In this document: positions 34,269 through 44,886 of the stretch, in pieces
Layout: every line of letters starts with the position of its first letter
Position numbering within the stretch: the first letter of the stretch is position 1
Assembly: GCA_904066235.2 (NCBI GenBank)
Contig: CAJFCV020000001.1
Coordinates: 4,464,001-4,528,000, forward strand
DNA from: Bursaphelenchus xylophilus
Taxonomy: Eukaryota; Nematoda; Chromadorea; Rhabditida; Aphelenchoididae
Length of the DNA stretch: 64,000 nucleotides
Direction of reading: 5' to 3'
The notes under the pieces: model-generated
The model's database searches: none
Seen by the model: the letters and a program-made list of their open reading frames with translations, nothing else
What the model was told of the DNA's origin: nothing
Program-made: the position numbers and the translations under genes

Positions 34269-36654
34269 ATGGACTGGCTGACCCAGCAGTCAGTCATCCA
34301 GTACATTGGGTTCAGCTCCAGAAAATCGGCCGAAAACTGCGGGTATTGCCGGAATCCGGATGCGCCGGAGACAACTCCAGATGGTAGCGAGGATGATGGA
34401 ACTTCGGGGGATGGAAAGCGATCCGTTTGTTTTGGTACGTGCATTTTTTTATATTGTACTTGACATTTAGGCGCTAAATTGGATATTTTCTCTTTTTGCA
34501 CTACAATTTTTGACTTGTTTCTTAAAGTTTTTGACATTTTGCACAACGCCTCTGGGCATCGGCTCACATTTAGAAAGTATACGGGATAGGTTTGACCTGA
34601 AAATAAATTATTTTCAGGCATCGGCGCCATTCGTGTCTATACGGAGGACGTTCTTACCCTAATGGCTTCCGGCTGGAGTTGGTAAATTCTTCTTCATATT
34701 ATAAAATACCTTTTTATTTTTTTGGTTATGCCAAAAAGCGCGGTCATCGGTCCCCAGAGGCGTTGAGAAATGAAAAATTGGTCGAAAGTTTGAAATTAAT
34801 TGAAGTTTTCAGGCCTATGGGGATTCCGAGTGACTCCTGCTGAATACCAAATGTTCTGTGATTACGGCTGGAGACGGTCAGAGTTTATTTTGATTTTTAT
34901 TGTTGATTTAGGTCGATTTTTGACGATTTTTTGAATTTCAGTTTTTTGAACCATGTATAATATTGAAATTGTTGTGGTATTTTTTTATACTTTGTGTTAG
35001 GGTATTACAGATAATTATTTCAGGTCGGGTAGGTACTTTTACAAACCGGAAATGGAGAAAACTTGTTGTCCTTTATATACTATAAGGTAAGAAATTAAGT
35101 TTTTTTTTGGTTTTAGGTAAAACATCTTATTGATTATGACGAATAAGGTGTTTTCAGACTAGACGCCGCTCATTTTGCATTATCTCGCTCACAAAAACGG
35201 GTCCTCCGAATCTGGAGGGATTTCTTGCAATTCGATAAAAAATCGGAAGTGAAACCTCAGCCGAATAAGGCGGAATCGGCAGCTTATGCGGGCCCTCGAA
35301 GCCCAAAATTTCCGACTCCTCAACGAACGGAGCCCAGGCCAAATGCTGGCCAAAAGCGGAAAATTATGAGAAAAGAACGGGCCATCAAACGGATGACCGA
35401 AAAGGGAATCGACGTAAAAGAGGTGGGTAAAATACGGGGTCGAAATTTCTCATTTGACTATTAAAATTATGGATTTTGAGATTGATAACTTTTTTTGCTG
35501 TTTCAGTTCCAGCGGCAGCGAGAAGAACGGGAAAGAGCGCGCCAAAGACGGATCGAAGATTATATCGTCAATTACGAGGAGGGTTTCAAACATAAACTTG
35601 AGGTAATAGGCTCAATATAGCCTTAAATCTTCTTGATTTTAGCTCCGAATAGTGTCCGCCGGCACGGAAGAGTTTGCCGACTCATTTGAGGAAAGTTTCC
35701 TCGTCTACAAGAAGTATCAGAACATTATTCATAAGGACATGGATTGCACGAAGAAGGGCTTCCAAAGCTTCCTCGTGGATAATCCCTTTGTACCCAGGGA
35801 CTTTGAACCCCTCTTCCCTGGAGGCCCCTCGGAAGGCGCGCATCATTTACAGTACCTAATCGATGGGAAGATTGTAGCAGTGGGTGTGATCGACATTTTA
35901 CCAAATTGCTTATCGTCGGCATATTTTTATTATGATCCGGATTATCAGTTCCTAAATTTTGGAACATACTCTGCGTTACGGTAAGAGATTTGGGTTGATT
36001 TATGAAGGTTAAGCGGGGTTTTGAGAAGTTTGAGTGGTGGGACATGGTCAAGTATAAGATAAGGTAATTTTTTGATGAAAATTATGTTGTTGATGGATGG
36101 AAATGGTAGGAAAACGTTTAAAAAATGTAGTGGAATAATTAGAGGAAAAATTTTGTTTGATTTTGAGCTGACATGTTGATTTTCAGGGAAATTGAACTAG
36201 TCAGACGGATTATGAAACACAAACCCAACTTCCGATTTTATTATATGGGCTATTATGTCCACAACTGTCGGAAAATGCGGTACAAGGCAGCATTTAGACC
36301 GAGTGAGCTTTTATGCGACAAGACACATCATTGGGTAAGTGAAAAATACGATTTTCTCAAAAAAAAAATTCTGAAATTTTTGAAATTTTTTTTGTCACAC
36401 CTTGTTATAAATTTTATTTTTAGGTCCCTCTCCCAGAATGCCTCAAAAAATTGAACGCGAATAACGGCGAGTTCGCCCCATTCGTAGAAGACGCCCCACC
36501 CGCTCCAGAAGGCTCCGTCTACGACTGCCAACCCATAAAATACACATCGGAGGAGTTTGAAAAAGTCCCGGTGGATGAAGTAATTGCTCACAAATTAGCC
36601 CCAGTCGCCAAATACATTGGACCCAACTGCTCGAAGTTCTACATCATTATATAG
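34269..36654 (+). CDS. ate-1: Arginyl-tRNA-protein transferase ATE1
   Basis: Transfers arginine from Arg-tRNA to N-terminal Asp, Glu or oxidised Cys of proteins in the Arg/N-degron pathway. Exons are 34269-34434, then either 34618-34681 (2a) or 34813-34876 (2b), then 35024-35086, 35158-35422, 35507-35602, 35643-35980, 36187-36334 and 36424-36654. This gives 456 aa with either alternative. The N-terminal CGYCRN and KTCCPLYTIR carry the conserved cysteines. The C-terminal domain has VGVIDILPNC, YYDPDY, YSALREI and YYMGYYVHNC, all hallmark blocks. Exons 2a and 2b are both 64 nt, enter in phase 1 and leave in phase 2; using both gives a stop. Exon 2b carries the conserved GWRRSG; 2a gives GWSWSG. 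Confidence 0.95.
34618..34681 (+). other. ate-1: ATE1 alternative exon 2a
   Basis: 64 nt, encoding IGAIRVYTEDVLTLMASGWS plus a split Trp codon. Flanked by TTTTCAG and GTAAAT. The size, position and pattern (R-V-x-x-x-x-x-x-L/F...GW) mirror exon 2b, which points to exon duplication and divergence. Confidence 0.8.
34813..34876 (+). other. ate-1: ATE1 alternative exon 2b
   Basis: 64 nt, encoding LWGFRVTPAEYQMFCDYGWR plus a split Arg codon. Flanked by TTTTCAG and GTCAGA. It is the closer match to ATE1 of other animals (Y..L.D.GWRRSG). Confidence 0.85.
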
Positions 36655-37686
36655 TCAGCATTAATACCGGTGATTACGCTATACATGAAAAGGTTGTTAT
36701 GTATAAAAAAGTGTAATATAAAGACCTAAGTTTTATTGTATGAGATTCTCTAAGAAGTAAATTTTGTTTTCAAGTTGGCGGGAAGGATTTGCTTTGCTAA
36801 ACATGAATTTTTTTGAGTCATGTGTAATATAATTTTTGGAACTTTTACAGCTGAAATAAATCTTTGGGGATATAAATACGTTCTGTTTACTGGTTACACA
36901 AATTTTACCCGGTTCTAAACAAGTTGTTCCGTAAATTACCGTATTTCATTCGCATTTTACATGTTCCATCGTATAAAATGTCCTTTTTCCAATTTTGCCA
37001 ATTCTTTTTCCCCCAACCTTTTATGGCCACCCAAAAGCGTCAAATGGGCCCAATTCATTGGAAGCAGACTAGAATTTATCTCTTTATAATTTCCCTTGAA
37101 ATTGAATTATTTTTATTTGTCTTACGTGTATTTTGGATCGCCCACCTCTTTGTTCGCCCTACAGCCGCTCTCGCTGGTCTCTCGGTTTTGAGCTGCAAAG
37201 GTACGCGTGGAGGAATCTCCCACCGAATGTTGCTTCTCGACGCAGTGTTTTCTAGGGATTTATAATAATTTATTCCGAGTTTATGTCTAGTCCAGCTCAT
37301 GGGAAAATAAATCTTTTTGTTACACGAAAAAACGTGTTTTCAGCGCTGTAAATTTCCTTTTATGGGTGGATTGTGAAGTGTTATGACATATTTTAACAAT
37401 GTATAGGTCGGATCTTTTGAGGTTTATCCGAAATCAAGGTTTATATTATACTTGCCTCATGTACAATATATAGGTCTTTTCAGATATTTTTACCAATAGA
37501 CTGACGTGGAACTCGTTTTGTTTTTATTTTTTGACCTGTTTCGAGAGGTTCCGGTCACTTCCGCGAAACGATTTTGTTCTTGTTATATTGTACATGAAAA
37601 AATTTCGATTCTGAGTCTATTTGGAAGTATAATGTTAAACTTTTGATGTGAATAGCCACTTCAGAGTAACTAAATCTTTTTTCAGA
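36655..37686. other. Intergenic region between ATE1 and the cargo lectin
   Basis: It holds the ATE1 3' end and AT-rich sequence. An open frame at 36924-37265 has no domain or splice context. TTTTTTCAG ends one base before the next ATG and is a candidate spliced-leader acceptor for the lectin. Confidence 0.5.
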
Positions 37687-39640
37687 ATGTCACTCTCAAC
37701 CGGGTGGCTTATATTCCTGTCAGTGACGAGTTTCGTCCATTCCCAGCAACATGTCCCGAATCCAAATCAGATGTACCGTCGGTTCGAGTATAAGCACTCA
37801 TTCCGAGCACCGAATCTAGCACAACGAGATGGGACGATTCCTTTTTGGGTAGTTACGGGTGATGCTATCGCTTCGTCGGAACAACTTCGGTTGGCTCCAT
37901 CAATGAGGTCGAGGAAAGGAATCGCCTGGAATAAGCGAGCTTACACTGAAGCCGAGAACTTCGAAGTCGATGTGGCTTTCAAGATTACTGGACAGAGAAT
38001 CGGTGCTGATGGTTTGGCCGTCTGGTAAATATTTTTTCATTTTTTATTTTTGTTTTTAGTACCACCCTATGGATAACATCAAAAGTCCTCGCGAACGTTA
38101 TTTTATGGCCATATTTGTAGGTACACAGCTAGTCAGGGAACGCTAGGACCTGTTTTCGGCGCGAACGACCATTGGAATGGCTTGGCGATCATGTTTGATT
38201 CCTTTGATAATGATGGAAGAAAAGATAATCCATATGTCTCAGTGATGGTGAATGACGGAACCAAGGCTTACAACCATCACAACGACGGTTCTGATCAAAT
38301 TTTGGGAGGTAAGCGAGAGTTACTTTTGTTTGTTGACTTTTAGGATCGAACGTATTTGATACCTAAAATGTGGTGAATGTCCCGTTCTGAAAATTTTTAT
38401 TGTTGCAGGATGTCAACGAGACTTCCGTAATAAGCCCTACCCAGTCCGAGTTCGCATCCAATACCTCAACAACATCCTCACTGTCGATCTTTCCGACGGT
38501 TTGACTCCTCAACCGCGATATGAGACTTGTCTTCGTGCCGAGAATGTTTTCCTCCCTGCTCGAGGTTTCTTCGGAGTGTCCGCTGCCACTGGTGGTCTGG
38601 CCGATGATCATGATGTTGTCGACTTCAGCGTCTACTCTTTGGCCACTCATGCGCAACGCGAAGCCAGCCGCGCCATTCCTCAAGATGAGCGGCAAAAGTA
38701 TGACGCCGAATTCGAAAAACAGATGCACGAATTCGAAGAGGAGAAGAAAAAGTTCAAGGAACAGCATCCCGATAAGGTCCATGAGGACGAGGATGACCCA
38801 GGAAAGTATTACGAAGATGCGGAGACCAAGCAACTGAGGCTAATTCACGAAAGTCAGAGTGCCATCTACAGGATCATGGAGAAGATGGAAAAAACGTTGA
38901 ATGAAGTCCATCAGAGGACTGGTGCTATTGGCACAGTGCAGCAGGGAGGTCAAGCTGGACAGGTTGTTCAAACTGGAGGTAAGAGGGAGTTCAGGAGAAT
39001 GAAAAATAGTTGATTTTTGAGAAAAAATTACTCTGTTTTGATGATTTTTAGCATTTTTTTGGCTCTAATTTTTTTTTGTGACTAGGAAAACCCTTGACCG
39101 TATTTTACCTTTTCAAATTCTTTCCAGGCCTACAACAACACGAGAAAAACGAAATAATCCAATCTCTCCGCGACCACACCAACCAGCTCCGAGACATGAA
39201 GAACTACATAAATGAGATCTTCACTCGTTCCTACAATATCGAGCAAAAGCTGGGTGGCGGAGTCCCCGTCCAAACCGGCAACGCTCCAGTCGCAGCCCAA
39301 GGCATCGACCCTCAGGTCCGCCAATACCTCGAAAATATCCAGTCGGAAGTCCGATTGGTCCGTCAAAATCAAGCCAATGCCCCTGGCGGACATCAAGCAG
39401 GCACCACTCAGGCCGTCTGTGAGAGCAATGGACCCAGCTCGACCTTCTTTTTGCTTGTGATACTCATACAGACTGGAGTTATCCTCGCTTTCACTTATAT
39501 GAGGTAGGCTTTGGGATTTTTTAGATTTTTAGGTCATTTTTTGGTTTTTTGAAACGATTTTTGAGGAGAGTTTGGTTGAATTTTGTAATTAATGGAATAA
39601 TAATTTCAGAAGCAAACCCGATAAGGCCAAATTCTACTGA
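37687..39640 (+). CDS. ile-1: ERGIC-53/LMAN1-type L-type lectin, ER-Golgi cargo receptor
   Basis: Mannose-binding type I membrane lectin that carries glycoproteins from the ER to the Golgi. Exons are 37687-38024, 38121-38308, 38409-38978, 39128-39503 and 39610-39640, giving 500 aa. It has a signal peptide (WLIFLSVTSFVHS) and a lectin domain of about residues 28-260 with GADGLAVWY, the metal-site MFDSFDND and YNHHNDGSD. A long Glu/Lys-rich coiled coil (DERQKYDAEFEKQMHEFEEE) follows, then one TM helix (TFFLLVILIQTGVILAFTYM) and a short tail ending KAKFY. The terminal FY stands in for the di-aromatic ER-exit signal. The symbol follows the C. elegans homologue. Confidence 0.93.
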
Positions 39641-41945
39641 TCCAGCTCGCTTTTCGTCTTTTTTTTTATCTTCTCCATATCAAATGGTGAATCGGATAGA
39701 CAGTTAATTTTATAGTCATTTAATTTATTTCCACGTGTGATTTTTTGAATAAATTTAATTTTTCACAATTATTTTGAACTTTTAGCCTTTTTTTGAGAAT
39801 ACAGGGTAAAATACGCATTTCGTATCGGACTTTATTACTATATATACATATATAGTAATGAAGCAGAACAAGTTGAAACAAAAAGAGTGTAGCATGATTA
39901 CTACAACACCGTGCTACGGAGGACCACACAGGTGCCATCAAGAATCGCTATAGCGATCTAGCCGGTACTTGAAACCGTTACCTTTGTAAACAGAATAACG
40001 CCTTTGATTAACCGGCGGGATCGAACCCGCGACTTTTCGAATGCGAAGCGGGGGTCATTCCCACTCGACTATTTCCGCGATAACGTGCGGGCGCTCTTTT
40101 CGTGAGGAATTCGAGTTTGGCGAACAGGAAAGGATTTCGAGTGGTTTGCCAAGCAAATATAAAGTGTATTTCGATTTTTCGAAAGGTTTACATTATCTTA
40201 ACATGTACAACATAATAAGGAATAGATTTTTAATCTTACTGAAAAATCTATTTATTGCGTATAGTGTTCGAATTCTCAAAGACTACGGAGAAAGGCCATA
40301 AATCAATGTCTAGAGATTTTAGCTCATGCTTTTCAGGCACATCAAAGATATTTTGTGAGCTTTGCAAAGGAGAGCTCATGGAAAAAAGTGTCTTTGAAGT
40401 CTGTGCAACGCAATTCTCCAATAAAAAAATTTACAAAAAATTTACATATGGACACAGTTTCTTGCAAAATGAAATCTGCATTTCATCTAATATAAATTCA
40501 ATCTACAAGTTTAATTTTGCTTCAATTTGTCCGAAAAAGTCACGTAAGTTCCGCATATCGCCCTTAGTAGCCACCCTTCTCCTCCCAATGTCCATTCGTA
40601 CCAAATATTTCAAGCCCAATTACACAATCACCGTTTTTTTGCAGTGAACGCTGTTCATTTTCCCATTTTTTAATTGAATGGGTTAATTCCTTAAGTGGCG
40701 TCGACTAATTTCCGACCCATCTTCAAGCCTCTCCTTCATTTTTTGGGATGGAGCGCCCACGTTTTTTGCGGACGTGATCAATCATTGTAGCGCGGCGTTA
40801 AGCGCCATATACCTGGCCAAACCGCAAAATATGGGTTCTGCGTCAGCTTTATCACATATCATCTCGTTAGGGAGTTGGAGAGCGGGCTGTTTGTTTTTGG
40901 GATTTGTGGATTGAATCATTTGGGGGGAGAAGAGTTCGGAAAAGGAAGGGCGAACGGATGGAGAAGGGGTAGCTTATTACTGATGCTTTTACCGGTGGTT
41001 TATTGCGCTAATAATCTGATTTACAATGTCATCAGACGTTGTCGAAGTCCGATGGTGGGGCTGAAAGAAAACCTGGGGCAGCTTTGGATCAGCATTTTTT
41101 AAGATCCGCGAAATTTTTTACGCTTTCTTTGCTGAAACCATCGAAATTTTTGACTCGAAGGTTTCGAAGAATCTGCAGCAGAAATGTTTGACACAACCGG
41201 TTTATTTTAATAAGATGTGACACAAATTAAGCACAAAATTTTGAAATACTCGATTTTTAGCTCACGCTTTTCAGAAACCATCTCAATTTTTATGCTTGAA
41301 AAATGCTGCTTATACACTAAAGCATGCAAATTTTCTGAGTTTGATATTGCCTGAAAATAAACCTTATTCGCAAATCTAAACAAAATAGATAGTGATAAAG
41401 GCAATATATACCGCCATATGTCAAATACAGTAGTCCAAAATTCTGAAAAATCATTTTTTGACTAAAAATCTTGGCGATTTCGGCAAAGAGCAAACAAAAA
41501 TTTTTTGTGTAACTCATATATGTCGTTGCAAGTTCTAGTCTCAGGTTACGTAAAGTTTTATGCAATTTGCTATGCACGCCGAGTGTGGAATCAGAATTTT
41601 TTAGGACCTTCAAGCTTTATTATAGCTTATATTTTTCACAAGTCCAGACTCGCCGTGTTTACTTCCAAGCCCCACAAAAATCCTTTTGTTTACTGTAATC
41701 ACCTTCAAAACAACCAATTTTCCCGTTATGTATTGTTAACCGTTTTTAGCCTGGAGAATTCTCCCTTTCTAAAGTTTAGAACACTTTTTTCGGCATTTTT
41801 TTTGTTATAAACAAAGTGAATTTCCAAGCAGTGGTTTTTTCTTCAGACCCCATCTATTATTATTTTAACATGTGGTGGTAGTTTGTTATAAATGAAGAAT
41901 GTTGCTCATAACGAGGGCGAAACCTAAAGTTGAGCTTCTAATTTA
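39641..41945. other. Intergenic region with one tRNA-like sequence
   Basis: Apart from the tRNA-like sequence at 40009-40079, this is AT-rich DNA. A 130-codon frame at 40255-40647 contains several cysteines (FCELCKGEL) but has no splice support and no recognised family. Confidence 0.4.
40009..40079 (-). pseudogene. tRNA-like sequence / tRNA pseudogene
   Basis: The minus strand reads an A-box-like TAGTCGAGTGG and a perfect B-box GGTTCGATCCC with a T stem GCGGG/CCCGC. The 5' and 3' ends (GCGGAAA and CGGTTAA) do not pair as an acceptor stem, so a working tRNA is doubtful. The core GTCGAGTGG...CGCTT...AAAAG-TCGC-GTTCGA resembles the tRNA-like modules at 13975 and 14300. Confidence 0.5.
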
Positions 41946-43153
41946 TTAGGTTGGACGGAAAGTTCGTACGATTTTTTACCCAACTTTCAATTTAATTTTT
42001 TTCGCGCCAAGACCGATTGCCCACCGTAAATACCTAGCATATACAAGAGTACAGTGTGAAGATTTATATGCTACGTGCCAATCGTTAGCTCCGCCAAAAC
42101 GAGCTTAATTATAAGAGGTTTTCCGCTTTGCGGCTATTTCGGGTAGGGTCCAGAACGCAAACTCTAGTTTCCAGATCGCTTTCGATGAAGCTCTGAAACT
42201 TTTTAGGCAATGTCCAGTGGTCTTTCTGACTACGTTAAACACAATTAGAAATCATAAAAAAGCGTGTCGGATAAAATAATAGCAACACTTTCAACCAAGT
42301 CTTCAGCAAAGGCCCCCTATGAAAACTTTTTCTTATTATTCCGCGTATTTCTTATTGTCTGTCTCTGCAATAGGGTGCAGTAAGGCACATAGAGAGCCCT
42401 TTACGTGCAACATGAGTAAACCGGATCACAGATGCCTCGGGTTATCCGCAAAGAGACAAAATTGCCAAAAATTATAGCTGTAGAGCAATGCGCGTAATTT
42501 TGTGACAGTCAACAATGGTAGCCCATTGTTTCACGAGGTAGTAGAGCAATAAAGCGGCTCTATTTTGCACCCAAGAAAGGGAGGAGTGGAAAGATGTTAT
42601 GAGCTCTTTTTAGAATTGTACGGGATGATCCAACAGTTCACCAACGATTTTTTGAGAAAAGTAATTTAGTTCTATTATGTCGTACGGCAAAACAGTTGGC
42701 TATTGAGGAGTAGCTGAGTGTAAGGGATTGTCCTTAGTTTCTGCATATCATAGTTTTACACATAGAAATGCACCGGCAAAGCGGCGGTTGCAGTTATATT
42801 CAAACTTGGGGTGGTCCTGCAAAAGTCAAATTTTATGGCTATGTTTTGATTTAGTCCCCGGCGACTTTACGCATATTAAGAGCTACAGAAGAAGGCTTTT
42901 TAGCAGTGCCAAAACAATTTCCTGGTAGGCCTTATTAAACAAACCAGCCAAGGATTTGTAATTTTGGACCAAAGATGGGTAAATGTCTAAATTAAGTTCT
43001 CAGTTCGTAAATGCTTAAGATGGCTGAAGGTTGTACTGCTAGATAGGGATGCCTGTCCCCTACCGACACCATATATTTGTGTTTGTCTTTTTCCATCAGC
43101 GCAAGAAAAAATAGCAGCAGTAAAAAATCGTACGAACTTTCCGTCCAACCTAA
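41946..43153 (+). mobile_element. Degenerate mariner transposon
   Basis: The terminal inverted repeats read TTAGGTTGGACGGAAAGTTC inward from both ends, and TA lies on both sides (41944-41945 and 43154-43155). At 1208 bp it has the size of a full mariner element. The plus-strand frame near 42728-42928 keeps traces of the transposase C-terminal part: NAPA, LGWSC, and VPGDF where the family has SPDLAPxDY. No long frame survives, so it is inactive. Confidence 0.9.
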
Positions 43154-44886
43154 TAGTTTCTGAGGGGGTTAGAAGCAGAGTTTGGAGGTCATTTTTTGAT
43201 GCGGTACGGTATGATTTTTTTGTGAAAAGTGCTGATAATTTGACGAATCTTGTGACAAATAAAAATTAGAATTTTTTATGGCATTGTTGAGATTTTTTTT
43301 AAATGCAAAAAAATAATTTTTTTTCAAATTTTTGTTTCAAAATCGAAGGTAAGAGGAGGCATAGCTACACAAAGTTATTTTCTCCAATGCTCTCTAATTA
43401 TTTTCATGGTTCATCTTCCGAAAAGATTCTTCAAACCGCAACTTGAAATTTTTAGGAAGCCAAAGCACAAGTTTAAAAAATATTATAAAGGAAATGGTTT
43501 TATTCTCTGCCCGTCTCTTCATTTTCTATCGTCTTTTTCCCGATCGTTTATTATCCCACTGCCCTAGAAAAACATGAACTAAAAGTTTCTGAAATTGATA
43601 TGTCCTAGATGGGTCATACTTTCGAAATTTCGAAAACAACTTTAGCACTCTTCCATCAAAAATAATTTTTTAAAAATTCTTTATTTTCGTATATTTTGTT
43701 GGCACATTTTATTACAGCATCGCTTCACTATAACTCAATTTACCCTTCAACGTCTTTCGTCATCAATTCGACGCTTTTCGTAAATCTACGACATTTTCTC
43801 CCTCGAAATGGGCGAGAGGATTTGGTCTAACTTCAAGGTGGAAATGAGATTTTTAAATTCAATCTTTCTTTTGTTTTTTTCAAAAAATCCCTTCTTCAAA
43901 CACTGCCTACTTTTTACACAAAATGTTTACAATGATTTTAATTGAAAATCATTTTAATTGATATGCAATAAATGAGAAAAGAGAAGGAGTTGCGACAACT
44001 TTTAGTCTTTCGCTCGCTTCTATTTGTTTTTTTCAAGTTTTCTCTCATTTTTCGATGGGATGAAGATGAGTTATGGCGAGGTGTTTTCGATCACAGTTAT
44101 GGATTTTGTTTTGATGTTGGATTTTGGATCTAAAAATGAAAACTCGATTTGCAATTCGCTGCAAAATTAGTGACCATGAGACCCCTTAATTGATCAAAAT
44201 TTTGAGGCTATTTTTGAAAAAACGTCCAATAAATTTTGAGTAATTTTTGAGGCATATAAAAATCTTGCCCTTTGCAGAAATGGCCGAGATTTTTCAGTAG
44301 AAAGTTTGTCAAAATTCAACATTTCTTTACGAGCTTATCCATAAAAAATGTCAATTTTTTAAACTATTACAAGCAAGGTTTGTGCCAAAAATTAGTTCTT
44401 GAAAAAATGTAGTCAAAAAATTGTTATATAGAGCATGTATCCAAGATCTAAAAAAATTCCATACACAGCTTTTTAAAAACTTTGCGTCATGCACAGCCCT
44501 GTGCAAAGTTGCCCTTTTGCAAAAATGATAAATTAGTTATTATTCGCCAATCTCATCAGATTCTTTGATGAGTATTTACGGAAAAACGACGTAACGGAAT
44601 GCAAGAACACCCGACCTGTGTTTGTTTACCCTCCAAATATATACATAACTTGTACATAACTTAATGACGACACTTTGTTTTTCTTGTAAAATAGGCTGTC
44701 TAAAAAAACGAATTTGTTATCATTTGGCGGGAAAATATTTAATTTTATTGTTCTTCCGTGGAAGTCGTAAAATTGTTGCGTGTTTTTTATCGACGGGTCA
44801 TTGGGTTAATTGAGCACAAAATCAATTTCGCTTTTGTTTTATTGATCTCTCTGGATTTTGATGATACAAAACTTTTTTCAGAACAC
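43154..44886. other. AT-rich region upstream of tensin
   Basis: No gene, RNA or clear repeat is recognised. TTTTTTCAG at about 44873-44881 precedes the first tensin ATG by five bases and may be a trans-splice or exon acceptor. Confidence 0.5.

Noticed and set aside
34618..34876. Both ATE1 exons 2a and 2b being constitutive
   Set aside because: Joining both gives an in-frame TGA within the second exon; each alone keeps the frame.
36924..37265. 113-codon frame between ATE1 and the lectin
   Set aside because: Low-complexity hydrophobic start, no family, no splice context.
40255..40647. 130-codon frame with several cysteines
   Set aside because: No signal peptide, no homologous pattern and no splice sites; likely chance.
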